Of a stretch of 64,000 nt of DNA, positions 33,025 through 46,500 are shown in pieces. Source of the stretch: Mikania micrantha (lineage: Eukaryota > Streptophyta > Magnoliopsida > Asterales > Asteraceae); the NCBI GenBank assembly GCA_009363875.1, contig CM018698.1, forward strand, positions 56,194,567-56,258,566, written 5' to 3'. The translations under genes and the position numbers were made by a program. Positions within the stretch are counted from its first letter, which is position 1. Each line of letters opens with the position of its first letter. The notes beneath the pieces were generated by a model. That model did not search any database, had not been told where the DNA came from, and was given only the letters and a program-made list of their open reading frames with translations.

Positions 33025-34158
33025 TCATATAATAACCCACTCTAATTGAGAAAACTTTATAACTCATATCCAATGGTTCAAATTTTCTAGATTTAACCAT
33101 ATGGTAACATGTGTCACTAATTAATTTTAAATACAAAAGGACATTCTATTCTTTTGTATTAATTAGAAAAATCAGATTTAATATAAGAGTGACAATTGTC
33201 ACACTCTTAAAAAACCATTTATTTTCTTATTTTTAAATTAAAGTTTCCCCTTTATTTTTATACAGTTATAACTTTTTTATACTATGTTATTCTTTTATAA
33301 AAATTACACAATTAAACTCGTCATATTTTTCTACTTAATTCCATTATAGTCATGCTAAATTTTTTTCATGCGTTCGTAATTACACTAATGTAAAAAACAT
33401 AAGTACAATAATTTACCTCATTTTTTCAAAAAGTTTCCATCATAAAATTTTTTTTCTCTCATCTTAAATATCTATTACAAACTTATTTTTTATTATAAAA
33501 ATTAGTTAATTAAATAAATTTATATCAAATAAGATAGAAAGTTAGATAATTGTAACGTAAAAAAATAATAAGTTACAGCTCGTTACATCAGTGTAACGAC
33601 TCGTTACATCAGTGTAATTATGAACACTTTGAGAAAATTCAGCTCGTTACATTAGTGTAATTATGAACACTTTGAGAAAATTCAGCTCGTTATATTAGTG
33701 TAATTATGAACACTTTGTGAAAATTCAGCTCGTTACATCAATGTAATTACGAACATTTTGAAAAAATGTGGCTCGTTACATCAGTATAATTACGAATAAT
33801 TTGAAAAAATTCAGTTCGTTATATCAGTGTAATTAGGAACACTTTGAAAAAATTTGATAAGATTGTAGTTGAGTTATTGACAAAAATGTGACAAAAATGC
33901 TGTAGTTTTTATAATAAATAATTATGTATATAAAAGTTATGAAGGTTTAAAAAATTGTAAGAAAACTTTGTCTTTTAAATGAAATCAAATGCATCACGCA
34001 AATGTCCAAATTACACTTAAACAAATTTCAGCCACTTATTTTTCACATAATTAATATGGAAACCGATTTCAAATTCATTATATTAGACAAATAATCAAAT
34101 TGGGTTATTGATTTTACTCAATTTAGCTGAGTTACCATTAGATCGTTACCCTATATAT
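33025..34158. mobile_element. Right part of TA-bounded element split by LTR array A
   Basis: It resumes with TCATATAATAACCCAC, matching the terminus at 6698-6711. The right end reads ...GATCGTTACCCTATATATAG, an imperfect inversion of the left terminus at 8305. The restored element would be about 1.15 kb and non-coding. It contains a tandem repeat (33575-33860). Confidence 0.65.
33575..33860. repeat. 43-base tandem repeat, about six copies
   Basis: Units contain AGCTCGTTACATTAGTGTAA followed by TTATGAACACTTTGAGAAAA with minor variation. The GTTACA...TGTAAT pair inside each unit is a weak inverted repeat. Confidence 0.85.
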
Positions 34159-34159
34159 A

Positions 34160-34350
34160 GCATATAAACAGGACAAAATGTTCTTTCATTCGGATCGGTT
34201 TTTTGGGTTTCAGATTTTTTGAACACCCCTACATATATAGGTCATGGAACATGTTGTACATATTGGTTTACGCCAAACTACCTAAAAGACATCATGGTGC
34301 ACTTTTGGCTCAAACAAAGTTGAATCACACTTGTTTAATTGGTTTGTATG
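34160..34350. other. Spacer, nothing firm
   Basis: AT-rich sequence with TTTTTTGAACACCCCTAC near 34220, reminiscent of a DNA-transposon end, but no partner end was found. No gene seen. Confidence 0.3.
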
Positions 34351-34358
34351 GTTTTATT

Positions 34359-34934
34359 CAGTGTTTAACCGGTATCCGGTAAAGTATCCTGTTTAAAATT
34401 GACTAGGGAACCGTTATCCAATGAACCGGGCGGTTATGCCCAAACCGGGTTAAACAGTTAGCCGGCTTTCACGGTTTAATAGCAAATGGGCCGTGTAAGT
34501 GTATGTTGTTGCCTTTGATCCATTTTATAAAGGAGCCGAACTTCAAATATAATTCTGAGAGGCGATGTGGGACACTTCATAGGAACAGTTTTACCAACTA
34601 GCTGCAAATATTCTTGTTATTTAGTTATTTTATAATAAATTCAATTAATATTGCAACTAATATAGAATTATAATCTATATAATTCACTTACCTATTATTT
34701 TATTTATCAAATCAAATTTATTTTGGAGTATAACTTTGTTTTGATTATTATTTATATTATGTATATTTTTAAAAAACATTTTTATTTAAACTAACATATA
34801 ACTAAACAAAACTTATTTGATTTAAAAACATTAAATATTTTTCAAAATTATTCCGGTTCTTAAATCCGGTCCAACCGGTCCGACCAGTCCGACCAGTTAC
34901 CAGTAAGACGTCCGGTCCGGTTATAAAAACATTG
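34359..34934. mobile_element. Non-autonomous hAT-like element
   Basis: The 8 bases GTTTTATT occur directly before (34351-34358) and after (34935-34942) the element, the hAT target-duplication length. Ends are CAGTGTTTAACCGG and CCGGTTATAAAAACATTG, inverted with mismatches. The interior is CCGG-rich near the ends and AT-rich in the middle. No transposase ORF. Confidence 0.85.
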
Positions 34935-35439
34935 GTTTTATTCAATTGTCACACCCAAACTTTTCACACGATTACACGTGTTAATTTTGGTCCCAGTTTA
35001 AAATTTTTCCACAAAATCATGTTCGGAAGCGTGACATCTCTATTTCATAAGTTAAACACACAATTTATATTTACGATTAATAAAAACTAGTGTGTTTATT
35101 TTTAATCTCACCAAAGATTTACATAACGCTTGATTTCACTTCAAAACGTGCCTGATCTGATCGCCCAATGCATATCTATTCATGACCTGTAACATCACAT
35201 ATAAGGACACAATTAGTTCATATGAACTAAGTAAGTAACCCCTCCCAAAGTTCCTAAAAACTTATTTAAACCCATCCACATACATATCATATGGATGTTA
35301 ATCATGTTTAGATAATAATATATCATATTCAAACATCAACTTGCACCCAACACACATGGTGCATTTATTTCCCTTAATGGGACATTTTCACAAATATGAG
35401 TATATTATCTAATTCAACTCTATCACCAGCACCTCTGGC

Positions 35440-35453
35440 TAAATTAAAACACC

Positions 35454-35501
<48 letters not shown>

Positions 35502-36000
35502 CATTAGCTTAACCAATTACCCACACACCTGTGGTTTCAACAATTTAGTTTCCGGATTAACCGGTTATCCACACATTTGTGGTATCATACATATATTAAG
35601 TCTTAAGATGTTCACCCACCGGTCCTTCCATCTAAGACAATTGCTAGCACCTCTAGCTACCCACACATTTGTGGAATCATAAATCAATCAAGTCTTAAGA
35701 TGTTCACCCACCGGTACTTCCATCTAAGACAATTGCCAGCACCTCTGGCTATCCACCATTGTGGAGTCATAAATATTAAGTCTAAGATGTTCACCCACTG
35801 GTACTTCCATCTAGACAATTGCCAGCACCTCTGGCTATCCACCAATGTGGAGTCATAAATATTACGTCTAAGATGTTCACCCACCGGTACTTCCATCTAG
35901 ACAATTGCTAGCACCTTAGCTATCCACCATCGTGGAGTCATAAATAATTCAATTCCCGGATTAACCGGTTAGCCACACATTTGTGGTTCAATTAAATCAA
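35440..36000 (-). repeat. Mini-hairpin cluster within family B LTR 1
   Basis: About seven segments share the form CCAC-n-GTGG (CCACACATTTGTGG, CCACCATTGTGG, CCACCAATGTGG, CCACCATCGTGG) alternating with AGATGTTCACCCACCGGTAC and AGCACCTCTGGCT segments. Period about 70-75 bases. The other LTRs carry it at about 41630-42190 and 47815-48370. Confidence 0.85.
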
Positions 36001-37231
36001 TTTCACCGGCTCATCCGGCTAAATTTTAATGCATTTATACTATGCATACCACACAAGCATAACATTCGTTTTGAAACTAATAACGCCTTCTCATAGGTCT
36101 TTTAATTCCATTAGTTTCATTAATCAAGTTATGCACCATCATTCTATAAACACCAAATCATATTAATTAATCACCGGGTCATCCGGTTATTCTAATGAAA
36201 ATATATTGCATATACGTTTCCCATTGAAACTTAACAAACACAAACTAAAGGATTTCTCATCCCATAGTTTCAATCCCATATTTAACATTATTCACATATA
36301 TCAAGTACGCAAGTAGACTCTTTCTACTACTTATATGTAATGTTACAGTAAGTTGGGTAACTTACCTGGTTCAAACGGTTGTTCACTTCCTACAACCTCT
36401 TTTCCACTTCTGTGAATTGTCCTTTGACTTTCACTACCAATCACCTAGTTGTATTCACACATATACAACTATATTCAATACATATAACACATACAATCAA
36501 GTTCAACTCACTTGACTGGTTTGACTTTTTCAAAGTCAACTTATCACATAATTGACTTTATCTTACTATATTTAGTAAGTTCTAGTCAGTTAATCATAAT
36601 TAATCATATCCCATGCCTCCCTTAGGCATTTCATCAAATAATTGATGTTCAATTATATTAGTTATGATCTTTAATCCCTTCTATTATTCAAAATTCATTT
36701 ATGATCATAACTGTTAATAATTTTTAACATCAATTCACCACAATCATCATTTAATCCATCGATCATAATCCATATATATTTCAAAACCACAATTTACCCA
36801 TCCTACTAGTTATCACACCATGATATGGGTTTCATAACAACCGGACATTATCCCGGCTTCAAAACGAAGATTTAACCATCAAAATATCAAGTTTTTCGTT
36901 TCTAACAACCCCTAGTTATCAACTAGGCAATAATCAATACCCATAATCATAGTATTACATTCAAAACTAAATTTAATCCACAGAATATCAAACTAGTAGG
37001 AGAGATCGAATCGTTACCCCTTTGAACGAAGTTCTCGGATGAAAACGACGATCAGAACTTGTAAACACGATCCCTGGTACGATCTATAGGTTTAGAAGGC
37101 TTCAAATCTGAGTTTTGAGGCTCAGAAATTCGTCTGGTATGCTTCTGGGATGTCTGAGTTCGAAATATAAGAAAAATAAATTTTCTTGAAGCAATCTGAT
37201 AAAAATATCGATCTGCCAAACCGCCACATCC

Positions 37232-37360
37232 GTCGTGTACCGTGAAGCGGGGCAAAAGAATTCTTCGCGTACCGCGAAGAAATCCGGAGTCCTCAGATAT
37301 TTTGGGTGCTTCGCGTACCACGATGGAGCCTCAGAATCACCTTCGCGTACCGCGACGAGT
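37232..37360 (-). promoter_or_regulatory. LTR palindrome module in family B
   Basis: Four copies of the CGCGTACCGCG-type palindrome, including CTTCGCGTACCGCGAAG (7-base arms, 37263-37279). The equivalents are at about 43418-43546 and 49602-49730. LTR 1 has two C-to-T or G-to-A changes at CpG (GTCGTGTACC and CGTACCACG), consistent with methylated-cytosine decay. Confidence 0.8.
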
Positions 37361-37513
37361 CCCAAAACATAATATCTTTGTAATTTTCTTCGTTTCGCGC
37401 ACGGTTTTCTCCCACGTTCATGATTTCTCACATATTTTCAAATTACAACAATCACAATCGTTCAACTAACGATTATTTCAAATACATTTCATTATTGAAA
37501 ACAGGTTGTTACA

Positions 37514-37550
37514 AATCTCCCCTCCTTACAAGGGTTTCGTCCCCGAAACC
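37514..37550 (-). promoter_or_regulatory. Family B polypurine tract and stem-loop, copy 1
   Basis: In sense AAGGAGGGGAGATTT precedes the LTR. Upstream in sense is GGTTTCG-GGGA-CGAAACC (37533-37550), with both arms changed relative to family A yet still complementary. Copy 2 has it at about 43719-43736. Confidence 0.75.
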
Positions 37551-37589
37551 GCTTATTCCTTAAAAGAAAGGATACAATTTCTTCCTCTC

Positions 37590-38460
37590 ATCTTCTGACT
37601 CCTACGTGACGTCAGAACCGGTTCTATTTTTCCATTGAACCGTCACTTGGTTCAGGAACTTGTTTCTCAACTGTTTGATATTTCTGTCTAATATAACTAC
37701 CGGCCTTTCCACATAGTTCAAATTGCCATCAATTTCCAAGTCTTCTAGTGGTTCATAAGCCGATTCACACGCCAAACATTTTCTCAACTTTGACACAGGA
37801 AAATGGTCATATATGCCATTCACTTCTTTCGGTAGCTCAAGACGATAAGCAACTTCGCCAATTCGAGATATAATCTTGAATGGTCTAATGAAACGCGGCT
37901 TAACTTCCCTTGCTTTTTAAAGCATACAACACCTTTCCAAGTAGAGAGCTTTACTAATACAAAACCTCCTACCTGGAACCCAGTAGTCCCCCTATGTTTA
38001 TCAGCATAGGAATTCTGACGTTCTTGTACCGCTTTCAAATGAACGAGAATCTAATCGATTCGTTCATTCGTTACTTTAACTACCTTTTTATTTGCCAATT
38101 CTCATTGCCCAGTTCTCCCCAACACAGGAGTACAACATTTCCTCCCATACAACATTTCATATGGAGGCATTCCAATACTGGAATGATAATTGTTATTATA
38201 TGAGAATTCAGCTAAAGGTAGATAATCATCCCAACTACCTCTCAAAATTAATTATGCACGCTCGTAACATATCCTTGGTCCTTTCACTTTGACCATCAAT
38301 CTGAGGATAATACGCCGTGCTTATCAACAAATTCTAATTCTTCCTGGAAATTTCTCCAGAAATGAGAAGTAATTCAAGTGTCTTGATCAGAAATAATCAT
38401 CACTGGCACACCATGCCTAGACACTACTTTTCTAATACATATCTCAAGTATAATTGAACA
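37590..38460 (-). pseudogene. Decayed integrase relic, family B copy 1
   Basis: Fragments in shifting frames match the Ty3/gypsy integrase C-terminal half: HFPVSKLRKCL, RPVVILDRNI, KAVQERQNSYADKH and an SSIG.PPYEMLYGRK-like block near 38150. Many stops and frameshifts separate them, and a 13-base deletion near 38275 is specific to this copy. The chromodomain-like end is stopped by a TAG near 37602 where copy 2 still reads TWESENE. Confidence 0.75.
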
Positions 38461-38699
38461 TTTATCCTTAGATAAACATGATCATTATACATGATTCTAC
38501 ATAATCAATCTACAATTGATTATTTGGTTTGAATTTCTTCATTCAAACCAAACCATACACTCAAGTGTATTTCTACATACATCTTATCTCTATTTTGAAT
38601 ATTCACATAAATATTCATCCCATCATAGGTATAAATACAATTTATACATATTATAAATATCCTATTTCTTTACAAATAGGCTTAACCTTGACTTTTTAA

Positions 38700-40290
38700 A
38701 GTCAAACATCATGTATAATGTATTTAACACACAACAACCGAATGATTTAACATTCGCGTTATTCATTCATTCCATAACCGAATGACTTCACATTCGCGTT
38801 ATTCGTTATTTCATAATAGCTGTTAATTACACACAATGGTAATTAGTGCATTCATTTATATAGATAGACATTCTTATCTACCATTCATGCTCAACCATTA
38901 TCATTTAACACAACACATATGGGCACACAAAACTCCAATTGTGCATCATATTTTCCAAATTAAAGTCAAACTTAAACAGTTTGACTCTTGAAATTGGATG
39001 TCTACACTCTTGTAGATCATCTTTTGTTCACATACCTTGTGAATCTTTTACATTGGATTTGCAAGTTTCATGTTCACACACCTTGTGAATCAAAGCCTGC
39101 ACATTACCAATTTAATGTCTACACATTTGTAGATCACCACATCCACAGTATGATGGTTGTTTACATTCTTGTAAATCAACTCAATCATTATCACTAGTTG
39201 AATGTTCACACACCTTGTAAATCATTCAACTACAATAACCACACCAACCACAACCTTTTACATCAAATTCAATTAAAACAACAAATCACATATATATATA
39301 TATATATGCTAAATGCACAAATACTTGTAGTGTGGACTCACCCAGTCCTATAACTACAAGTTCAACAAAATGGGTAACTTATTATCATGTACATGTACAT
39401 GAATTACCCCCAACACCACAAAAATGTGGACTTACATGATAAACACCAACGCCGTTTCATTATGGACTTACATGACAAATACCAATGCCATATCACTATG
39501 GACTTACATGTTAATATTAATGCCACGCACCAGTGGTCTTACATTAGTTTCACACGAATGTGAATCGTCTCCTATTATCAGTGTCAGTTATTTTAAACAT
39601 ATAATGACACTTTTATTAGTTATGCAATTTATCATAACATTAATCAATTTCAACAATCCAAATACCACCCCATGTGGTTTCATATTCATATACTTCCACA
39701 CAATGTGGATTATTATCATTTAGTAACACTTTTCAACTTATGCATTTAGCACATAACATTCATCTAATACTACAAGACATCTATCAAGTAGTTAAATACC
39801 ACCACCATGTGGTTTCATATCTTCAACATTTCATGACACATATGGTCAATTTACCATTCAATTTATCACAATTACTACAAGTCAATTACAAGTAGTAACA
39901 ACAAACCTAATCACATAACACATAAGCACTAATATGTCTTATGGTTGCATATTAGTGAGTAAATAACTCACCTATTCACATTAACCATAACTTTGACTTT
40001 TTAAAAGTCAACATCATTCAACACATACTCACATATTGACCAATCCACACGCATGTGGATTTTTTTTTTCCAATACCTCACTAAGGAGGATTTGTATGAC
40101 AAATTCAATGTCATTCCAAGATGGTTTTACACATCTTAACACAAGGCCACTCACAAGTAGTCTTACAAATAAATTCAACGCCACTCAAAAGTGGTCTTAT
40201 ATGATAAATCCAATGCCATTCACCAATGGTCTTACATGTTAAACCCAATGCCACCCACCAGTGGTCTTACATGTCATACACACAAAATGC
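38700..40290 (-). repeat. Mini-hairpin array in family B internal region, copy 1
   Basis: A succession of short inverted repeats with different stems: CGAATG/CATTCG (38749, 38773), TCTACA/TGTAGA (39001, 39118), TTCACA/TGTGAA (39030, 39083), TTTACA/TGTAAA (39159), CCACA/TGTGG (39421, 39697, 40042), ACCAC/GTGGT (39667, 39808) and GCCAC/GTGGTCTTAC-type units of about 33 bases at 39520-40290. No coding potential. Confidence 0.8.
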
Positions 40291-41124
40291 CATACGTCAT
40301 GGTCTTAAATTTTCTTTAACACTATTATAAATAGTTTCCAATTCAATGTGTCAATTACTATCAACATGTAATGACACTATCACTAGTTATGAAATCATAT
40401 CATAACATTCACCATACGTATAAACATTGTATACTTATAACTCTATATATCACGCATATAGATTATATGCACATTATATAAATTATTAACATGTTTAAAT
40501 CATTACATCTCAAACTTAAACATGTATGAACACATAAACATAATTATGTGTCCTTTTTCCCCATTTTACCCTAAACGGGTCAAATTTCACGTTTTTGATT
40601 TGTGTATACACACCAAAACATTTTCCATGTTCAAATGGATTAATTCCCCCAATACCTCAAGTGTTATTGCCTACACTCATGTAGGTCTTTTCACATTAAT
40701 TTTCCAATTCATTTCTCTTGAATTGGTAACATTATTACTCACAAGTAATAGATACATTAAACTCATAACACCTTACCTAATCTCAATAGCTTAAGTATAA
40801 AATAATTCCCATAAGAGCTTGTTCATATCATGTTTGCACTAGTAAGTTGGCCAGACGTACTAGTTCATTCATTATATGCCCAATTCCTTATTTCCTTCAT
40901 ATCATACTCAAGACATTGATTTCGGTTTCAAACAATCACTCAAATCATATTTAACATGTAATGATTCACATTACATCTAACAGTTATAATACAGGACATA
41001 GATATGCTAACCTCATACATTCGGCATCATGATCGGGTCTTCGAATCAAACGCTATGTTTTCATATCAAGAGCACAAAAGTTTGAGATCAAGTGTTCATG
41101 ACGCACTTGATTCACTCAAACCAT

Positions 41125-41137
41125 TGCTCTGATACCA
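41125..41137 (-). promoter_or_regulatory. Family B primer-binding site (tRNA-Met), copy 1
   Basis: TGGTATCAGAGCA in sense, three bases from the LTR at 41141. The second copy is at about 47321-47333. Confidence 0.9.
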
Positions 41138-41140
41138 ACT

Positions 41141-41647
41141 TGTCACACCCAAACTTTTCACACGATTACACGTGTTAATTTTGGTCCCAGTTTAAAATTT
41201 TTCCACAAAATCATGTTCGGAAGCGTGACATCTCTATTTCATAAGTTAAACACACAATTTATATTTACGATTAATAAAAACTAGTGTGTTTATTTTTAAT
41301 CTCACCAAAGATTTACATAACGCTTGATTTCACTTCAAAACGTGCCTGATCTGATCGCCCAATGCATATCTATTCATGACCTGTAACATCACATATAAGG
41401 ACACAATTAGTTCATATGAACTAAGTAAGTAACCCCTCCCAAAGTTCCTAAAAACTTATTTAAACCCATCCACATACATATCATATGGATGTTAATCATG
41501 TTTAGATAATAATATATCATATTCAAACATCAACTTGCACCCAACACACATGGTGCATTTATTTCCCTTAATGGGACATTTTCACAAATATGAGTATATT
41601 ATCTAATTCAACTCTATCACCAGCACCTCTGGCTAAATTAAAACACC

Positions 41648-41687
<40 letters not shown>

Positions 41688-43699
41688 CATTAGCTTAACC
41701 AATTACCCACACACCTGTGGTTTCAACAATTTAGTTTCCGGATTAACCGGTTATCCACACATTTGTGGTATCATACATATATTAAGTCTTAAGATGTTCA
41801 CCCACCGGTCCTTCCATCTAAGACAATTGCTAGCACCTCTAGCTACCCACACATTTGTGGAATCATAAATCAATCAAGTCTTAAGATGTTCACCCACCGG
41901 TACTTCCATCTAAGACAATTGCCAGCACCTCTGGCTATCCACCATTGTGGAGTCATAAATATTAAGTCTAAGATGTTCACCCACTGGTACTTCCATCTAG
42001 ACAATTGCCAGCACCTCTGGCTATCCACCAATGTGGAGTCATAAATATTACGTCTAAGATGTTCACCCACCGGTACTTCCATCTAGACAATTGCTAGCAC
42101 CTTAGCTATCCACCATCGTGGAGTCATAAATAATTCAATTCCCGGATTAACCGGTTAGCCACACATTTGTGGTTCAATTAAATCAATTTCACCGGCTCAT
42201 CCGGCTAAATTTTAATGCATTTATACTATGCATACCACACAAGCATAACATTCGTTTTGAAACTAATAACGCCTTCTCATAGGTCTTTTAATTCCATTAG
42301 TTTCATTAATCAAGTTATGCACCATCATTCTATAAACACCAAATCATATTAATTAATCACCGGGTCATCCGGTTATTCTAATGAAAATATATTGCATATA
42401 CGTTTCCCATTGAAACTTAACAAACACAAACTAAAGGATTTCTCATCCTATAGTTTCAATCCCATATTTAACATTATTCACATATATCAAGTACGCAAGT
42501 AGACTCTTTCTACTACTTATATGTAATGTTACAGTAAGTTGGGTAACTTACCTGGTTCAAACGGTTGTTCACTTCCTACAACCTCTTTTCCACTTCTGTG
42601 AATTGTCCTTTGACTTTCACCACCAATCACCTAGTTGTATTCACACATATACAACTATATTCAATACATATAACACATACAATCAAGTTCAACTCACTTG
42701 ACTGGTTTGACTTTTTCAAAGTCAACTTATCACATAATTGACTTTATCTTACTATATTTAGTAAGTTCTAGTCAGTTAATCATAATTAATCATATCCCAT
42801 GCCTCCCTCAGGCATTTCATCAAATAATTGATGTTCAATTATATTAGTTATGATCTTTAATCCCTTCTATTATTCAAAATTCATTTATGATCATAACTGT
42901 TAATAATTTTTAACATCTATTCACCACAATCATCATTTAATCCATGGATCATAATCCATATATATTTCAAAACCACAATTTACCCATCCTACTAGTTATC
43001 ACACCATGATATGGGTTTCATAACAACCGGACATTATCCCGGGTTCAAAACGAAGATTTAACCATCAAAATATCAAGTTTTTCGTTTCTAACAACCCCTA
43101 GTTATCAACTAGGCAATAATCAATACCCATAATCATAGTATTACATTCAAAACTAAATTTAATCCACAGAATATCAAACTAGTAGGAGAGATCGAATCGT
43201 TACCCCTTTGAACGAAGTTCTCGGATGAAAACGATGATCAGAACTTGTAAACACGATCCCTGGTACGATCTATAGGTTTAGAAGGCTTCAAATCTGAGTT
43301 TTGAGGCTCAGAAATTCGTCTGGTATGCTTCTGGGATGTCTGAGTTCGAAATATAAGAAAAATAAATTTTCTTGAAGGAATCTGATAAAAATATCGATCT
43401 GCCAAACCGCCACATCCGTCGCGTACCGTGAAGCGGGGCAAAAGAATTCTTCGCGTACCGCGAAGAAATCCGGAGTCCTCAGATATTTTGGGTGCTTCGC
43501 GTACCGCGATGGAGCCTCAGAATCACCTTCGCGTACCGCGACGAGTCCCAAAACATAATATCTTTGTAATTTTCTTCGTTTCGCGCACGGTTTTCTCCCA
43601 CGTTCATGATTTCTCACATATTTTCAAATTACAACAATCACAATCGTTCAACTAACGATTATTTCAAATACATTTCATTATTGAAAACAGGTTGTTACA
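41141..43699 (-). repeat. Family B LTR 2 (shared middle LTR)
   Basis: Same ends as LTR 1. It serves both internals and lacks flanking target duplications. Confidence 0.92.
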
Positions 43700-43745
43700 A
43701 ATCTCCCCTCCTTACAAGGGTTTCGTCCCCGAAACCGCTTATTCC

Positions 43746-44650
43746 TTAAAAGAAAGGATACAATTTCTTCCTCTCATTTTCTGACTCCCACGTGACGTCA
43801 GAACCGGTTCTATTTTTCCATTGAACCGTCACTTGGTTCAGGAACTTGTTTCTCAACTGTTTGATATTTCTGTCTAATATAACTACCGGCCTTTCCACAT
43901 AGTTCAAATTGCCATCAATTTCCAAGTCTTCTAGTGGTTCATAAGCCGATTCACACGCCAAACATTTTCTCAACTTTGACACAGGAAAATGGTCATATAT
44001 GCCATTCACTTCTTTCGGTAGCTCAAGACGATAAGCAACTTCGCCAATTCGAGCTATAATCTTGAATGGTCTAATGAAACGCGGCTTAACTTCCCTTGCT
44101 TTTTAAAGCATACAACACCTTTCCAAGTAGAGAGCTTTACTAATACAAAACCTCCTACCTGGAACCCAGTAGTCCCCCTATGTTTATCAGCATAGGAATT
44201 CTGACGTTCTTGTACCGCTTTCAAATGAACGAGAATCTAATCGATTCGTTCATTCGTTACTTTAACTACCTTTTTATTTGCCAATTCTCATTGCCCAGTT
44301 CTCCCCAACACAGGAGTACAACATTTCCTCCCATACAACATTTCATATGGAGGCATTCCAATACTGGAATGATAATTGTTATTATATGAGAATTCAGCTA
44401 AAGGTAGATAATCATCCCAACTACCTCTCAAAATTAATTATGCACGCTCGTAACATATCCTCCAATATTTGAATGGTCCTTTCACTTTGACCATCAATCT
44501 GAGGATAATACGCCGTGCTTATCAACAAATTCTAATTCTTCCTGGAAATTTCTCCAGAAATGAGAAGTAATTCAAGTGTCTTGATCAGAAATAATCATCA
44601 CTGGCACACCATGCCTAGACACTACTTTTCTAATACATATCTCAAATATA
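43746..44650 (-). pseudogene. Decayed integrase relic, family B copy 2
   Basis: Homologous to the relic in copy 1 and equally broken, but it retains the sequence deleted near 38275 and a slightly longer chromodomain-like end (stop at 43746). Not functional. Confidence 0.75.
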
Positions 44651-44889
44651 ATTGAACATTTATCCTTAGATAAACATGATCATTATACATGATTCTACAT
44701 AATCAATCTACAATTGATTATTTGGTTTGAATTTCTTCATTCAAACCAAACCATACACTCAAGTGTATTTCTACATACATCTTATCTCTATTTTGAATAT
44801 TCACATAAATATTCATCCCATCATAGGTATAAATACAATTTATACATATTATAAATATCCTATTTCTTTACAAATAGGCTTAACCTTGA

Positions 44890-46500
44890 CTTTTTAAAGT
44901 CAAACATCATGTATAATGTATTTAACACACAACAACCGAATGATTTAACATTCGCGTTATTCATTCATTCCATAACCGAATGACTTCACATTCGCGTTAT
45001 TCGTTATTTCATAATAGCTGTTAATTACACACAATGGTAATTAGTGCATTCATTTATATAGATAGACATTCTTATCTACCATTCATGCTCAACCATTATC
45101 ATTTAACACAACACATATGGGCACACAAAACTCCAATTGTGCATCATATTTTCCAAATTAAAGTCAAACTTAAACAGTTTGACTCTTGAAATTGGATGTC
45201 TACACTCTTGTAGATCATCTTTTGTTCACATACCTTGTGAATCTTTTACATTGGATTTGCAAGTTTCATGTTCACACACCTTGTGAATCAAAGCCTGCAC
45301 ATTACCAATTTAATGTCTACACATTTGTAGATCACCACATCCACAGTATGATGGTTGTTTACATTCTTGTAAATCAACTCAATCATTATCACTAGTTGAA
45401 TGTTCACACACCTTGTAAATCATTCAACTACAATAACCACACCAACCACAACCTTTTACATCAAATTCAATTAAAACAACAAATCACATATATATATATA
45501 TATATGCTAAATGCACAAATACTTGTAGTGTGGACTCACCCAGTCCTATAACTACAAGTTCAACAAAATGGGTAACTTATTATCATGTACATGTACATGA
45601 ATTACCCCCAACACCACAAAAATGTGGACTTACATGATAAACACCAACGCCGTTTCATTATGGACTTACATGACAAATACCAATGCCATATCACTATGGA
45701 CTTACATGTTAATATTAATGCCACGCACCAGTGGTCTTACATTAGTTTCACACGAATGTGAATCGTCTCCTATTATCAGTGTCAGTTATTTTAAACATAT
45801 AATGACACTTTTATTAGTTATGCAATTTATCATAACATTAATCAATTTCAACAATCCAAATACCACCCCATGTGATTTCATATTCATATACTTCCACACA
45901 ATGTGGATTATTATCATTTAGTAACACTTTTCAACTTATGCATTTAGCACATAACATTCATCTAATACTACAAGACATCTATCAAGTAGTTAAATACCAC
46001 CACCATGTGGTTTCATATCTTCAACATTTCATGACACATATGGTCAATTTACCATTCAATTTATCACAATTACTACAAGTCAATTACAAGTAGTAACAAC
46101 AAACCTAATCACATAACACATAAGCACTAATATGTCTTATGGTTGCATATTAGTGAGTAAATAACTCACCTATTCACATTAACCATAACTTTGACTTTTT
46201 AAAAGTCAACATCATTCAACACATACTCACATATTGACCAATCCACACGCATGTGGATTTTTTTTCCAATACCTCACTAAGGAGGATTTGTATGACAAAT
46301 TCAATGTCATTCCAAGATGGTTTTACACATCTTAACACAAGGCCACTCACAAGTAGTCTTACAAATAAATTCAACGCCACTCAAAAGTGGTCTTATATGA
46401 TAAATCCAATGCCATTCACCAATGGTCTTACATGTTAAACCCAATGCCACCCACCAGTGGTCTTACATGTCATACACACAAAATGCCATACGTCATGGTC
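44890..46500 (-). repeat. Mini-hairpin array in family B internal region, copy 2
   Basis: The same hairpin succession as at 38700-40290, almost base for base. One ATTCA-region change (CATGTGATTTC versus CATGTGGTTTC, about 45870) breaks a stem in this copy only. Confidence 0.8.

Larger units (their letters stand above)
34947..37513 (-). repeat. Family B LTR 1
   Basis: In sense orientation it starts TGTAACAACC and ends GGGTGTGACA. It contains the palindrome module at 37232-37360 and a cluster of mini-hairpins (CCAC...GTGG, AGCACC...) at 35440-36000. Short ORFs inside are incidental. Confidence 0.92.

Noticed and set aside
8307..34158. Assignment of the TA-bounded elements to Helitrons
   Set aside because: TC...CTAG-like ends can be read in places, but the inverted termini and TA flanks fit other classes too, so I left the class open.
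35684..35896. Minus-strand ORF with repeated MEVPVGEHL-like words (also 41870-42082, 48054-48266)
   Set aside because: It is a reading of the 70-base LTR repeat and has no protein-like character.
39424..39723. Small plus-strand ORFs in the family B internal regions (also 45622-45921 and others)
   Set aside because: They follow the repeated hairpin words and are antisense to the element. No domain is recognisable.
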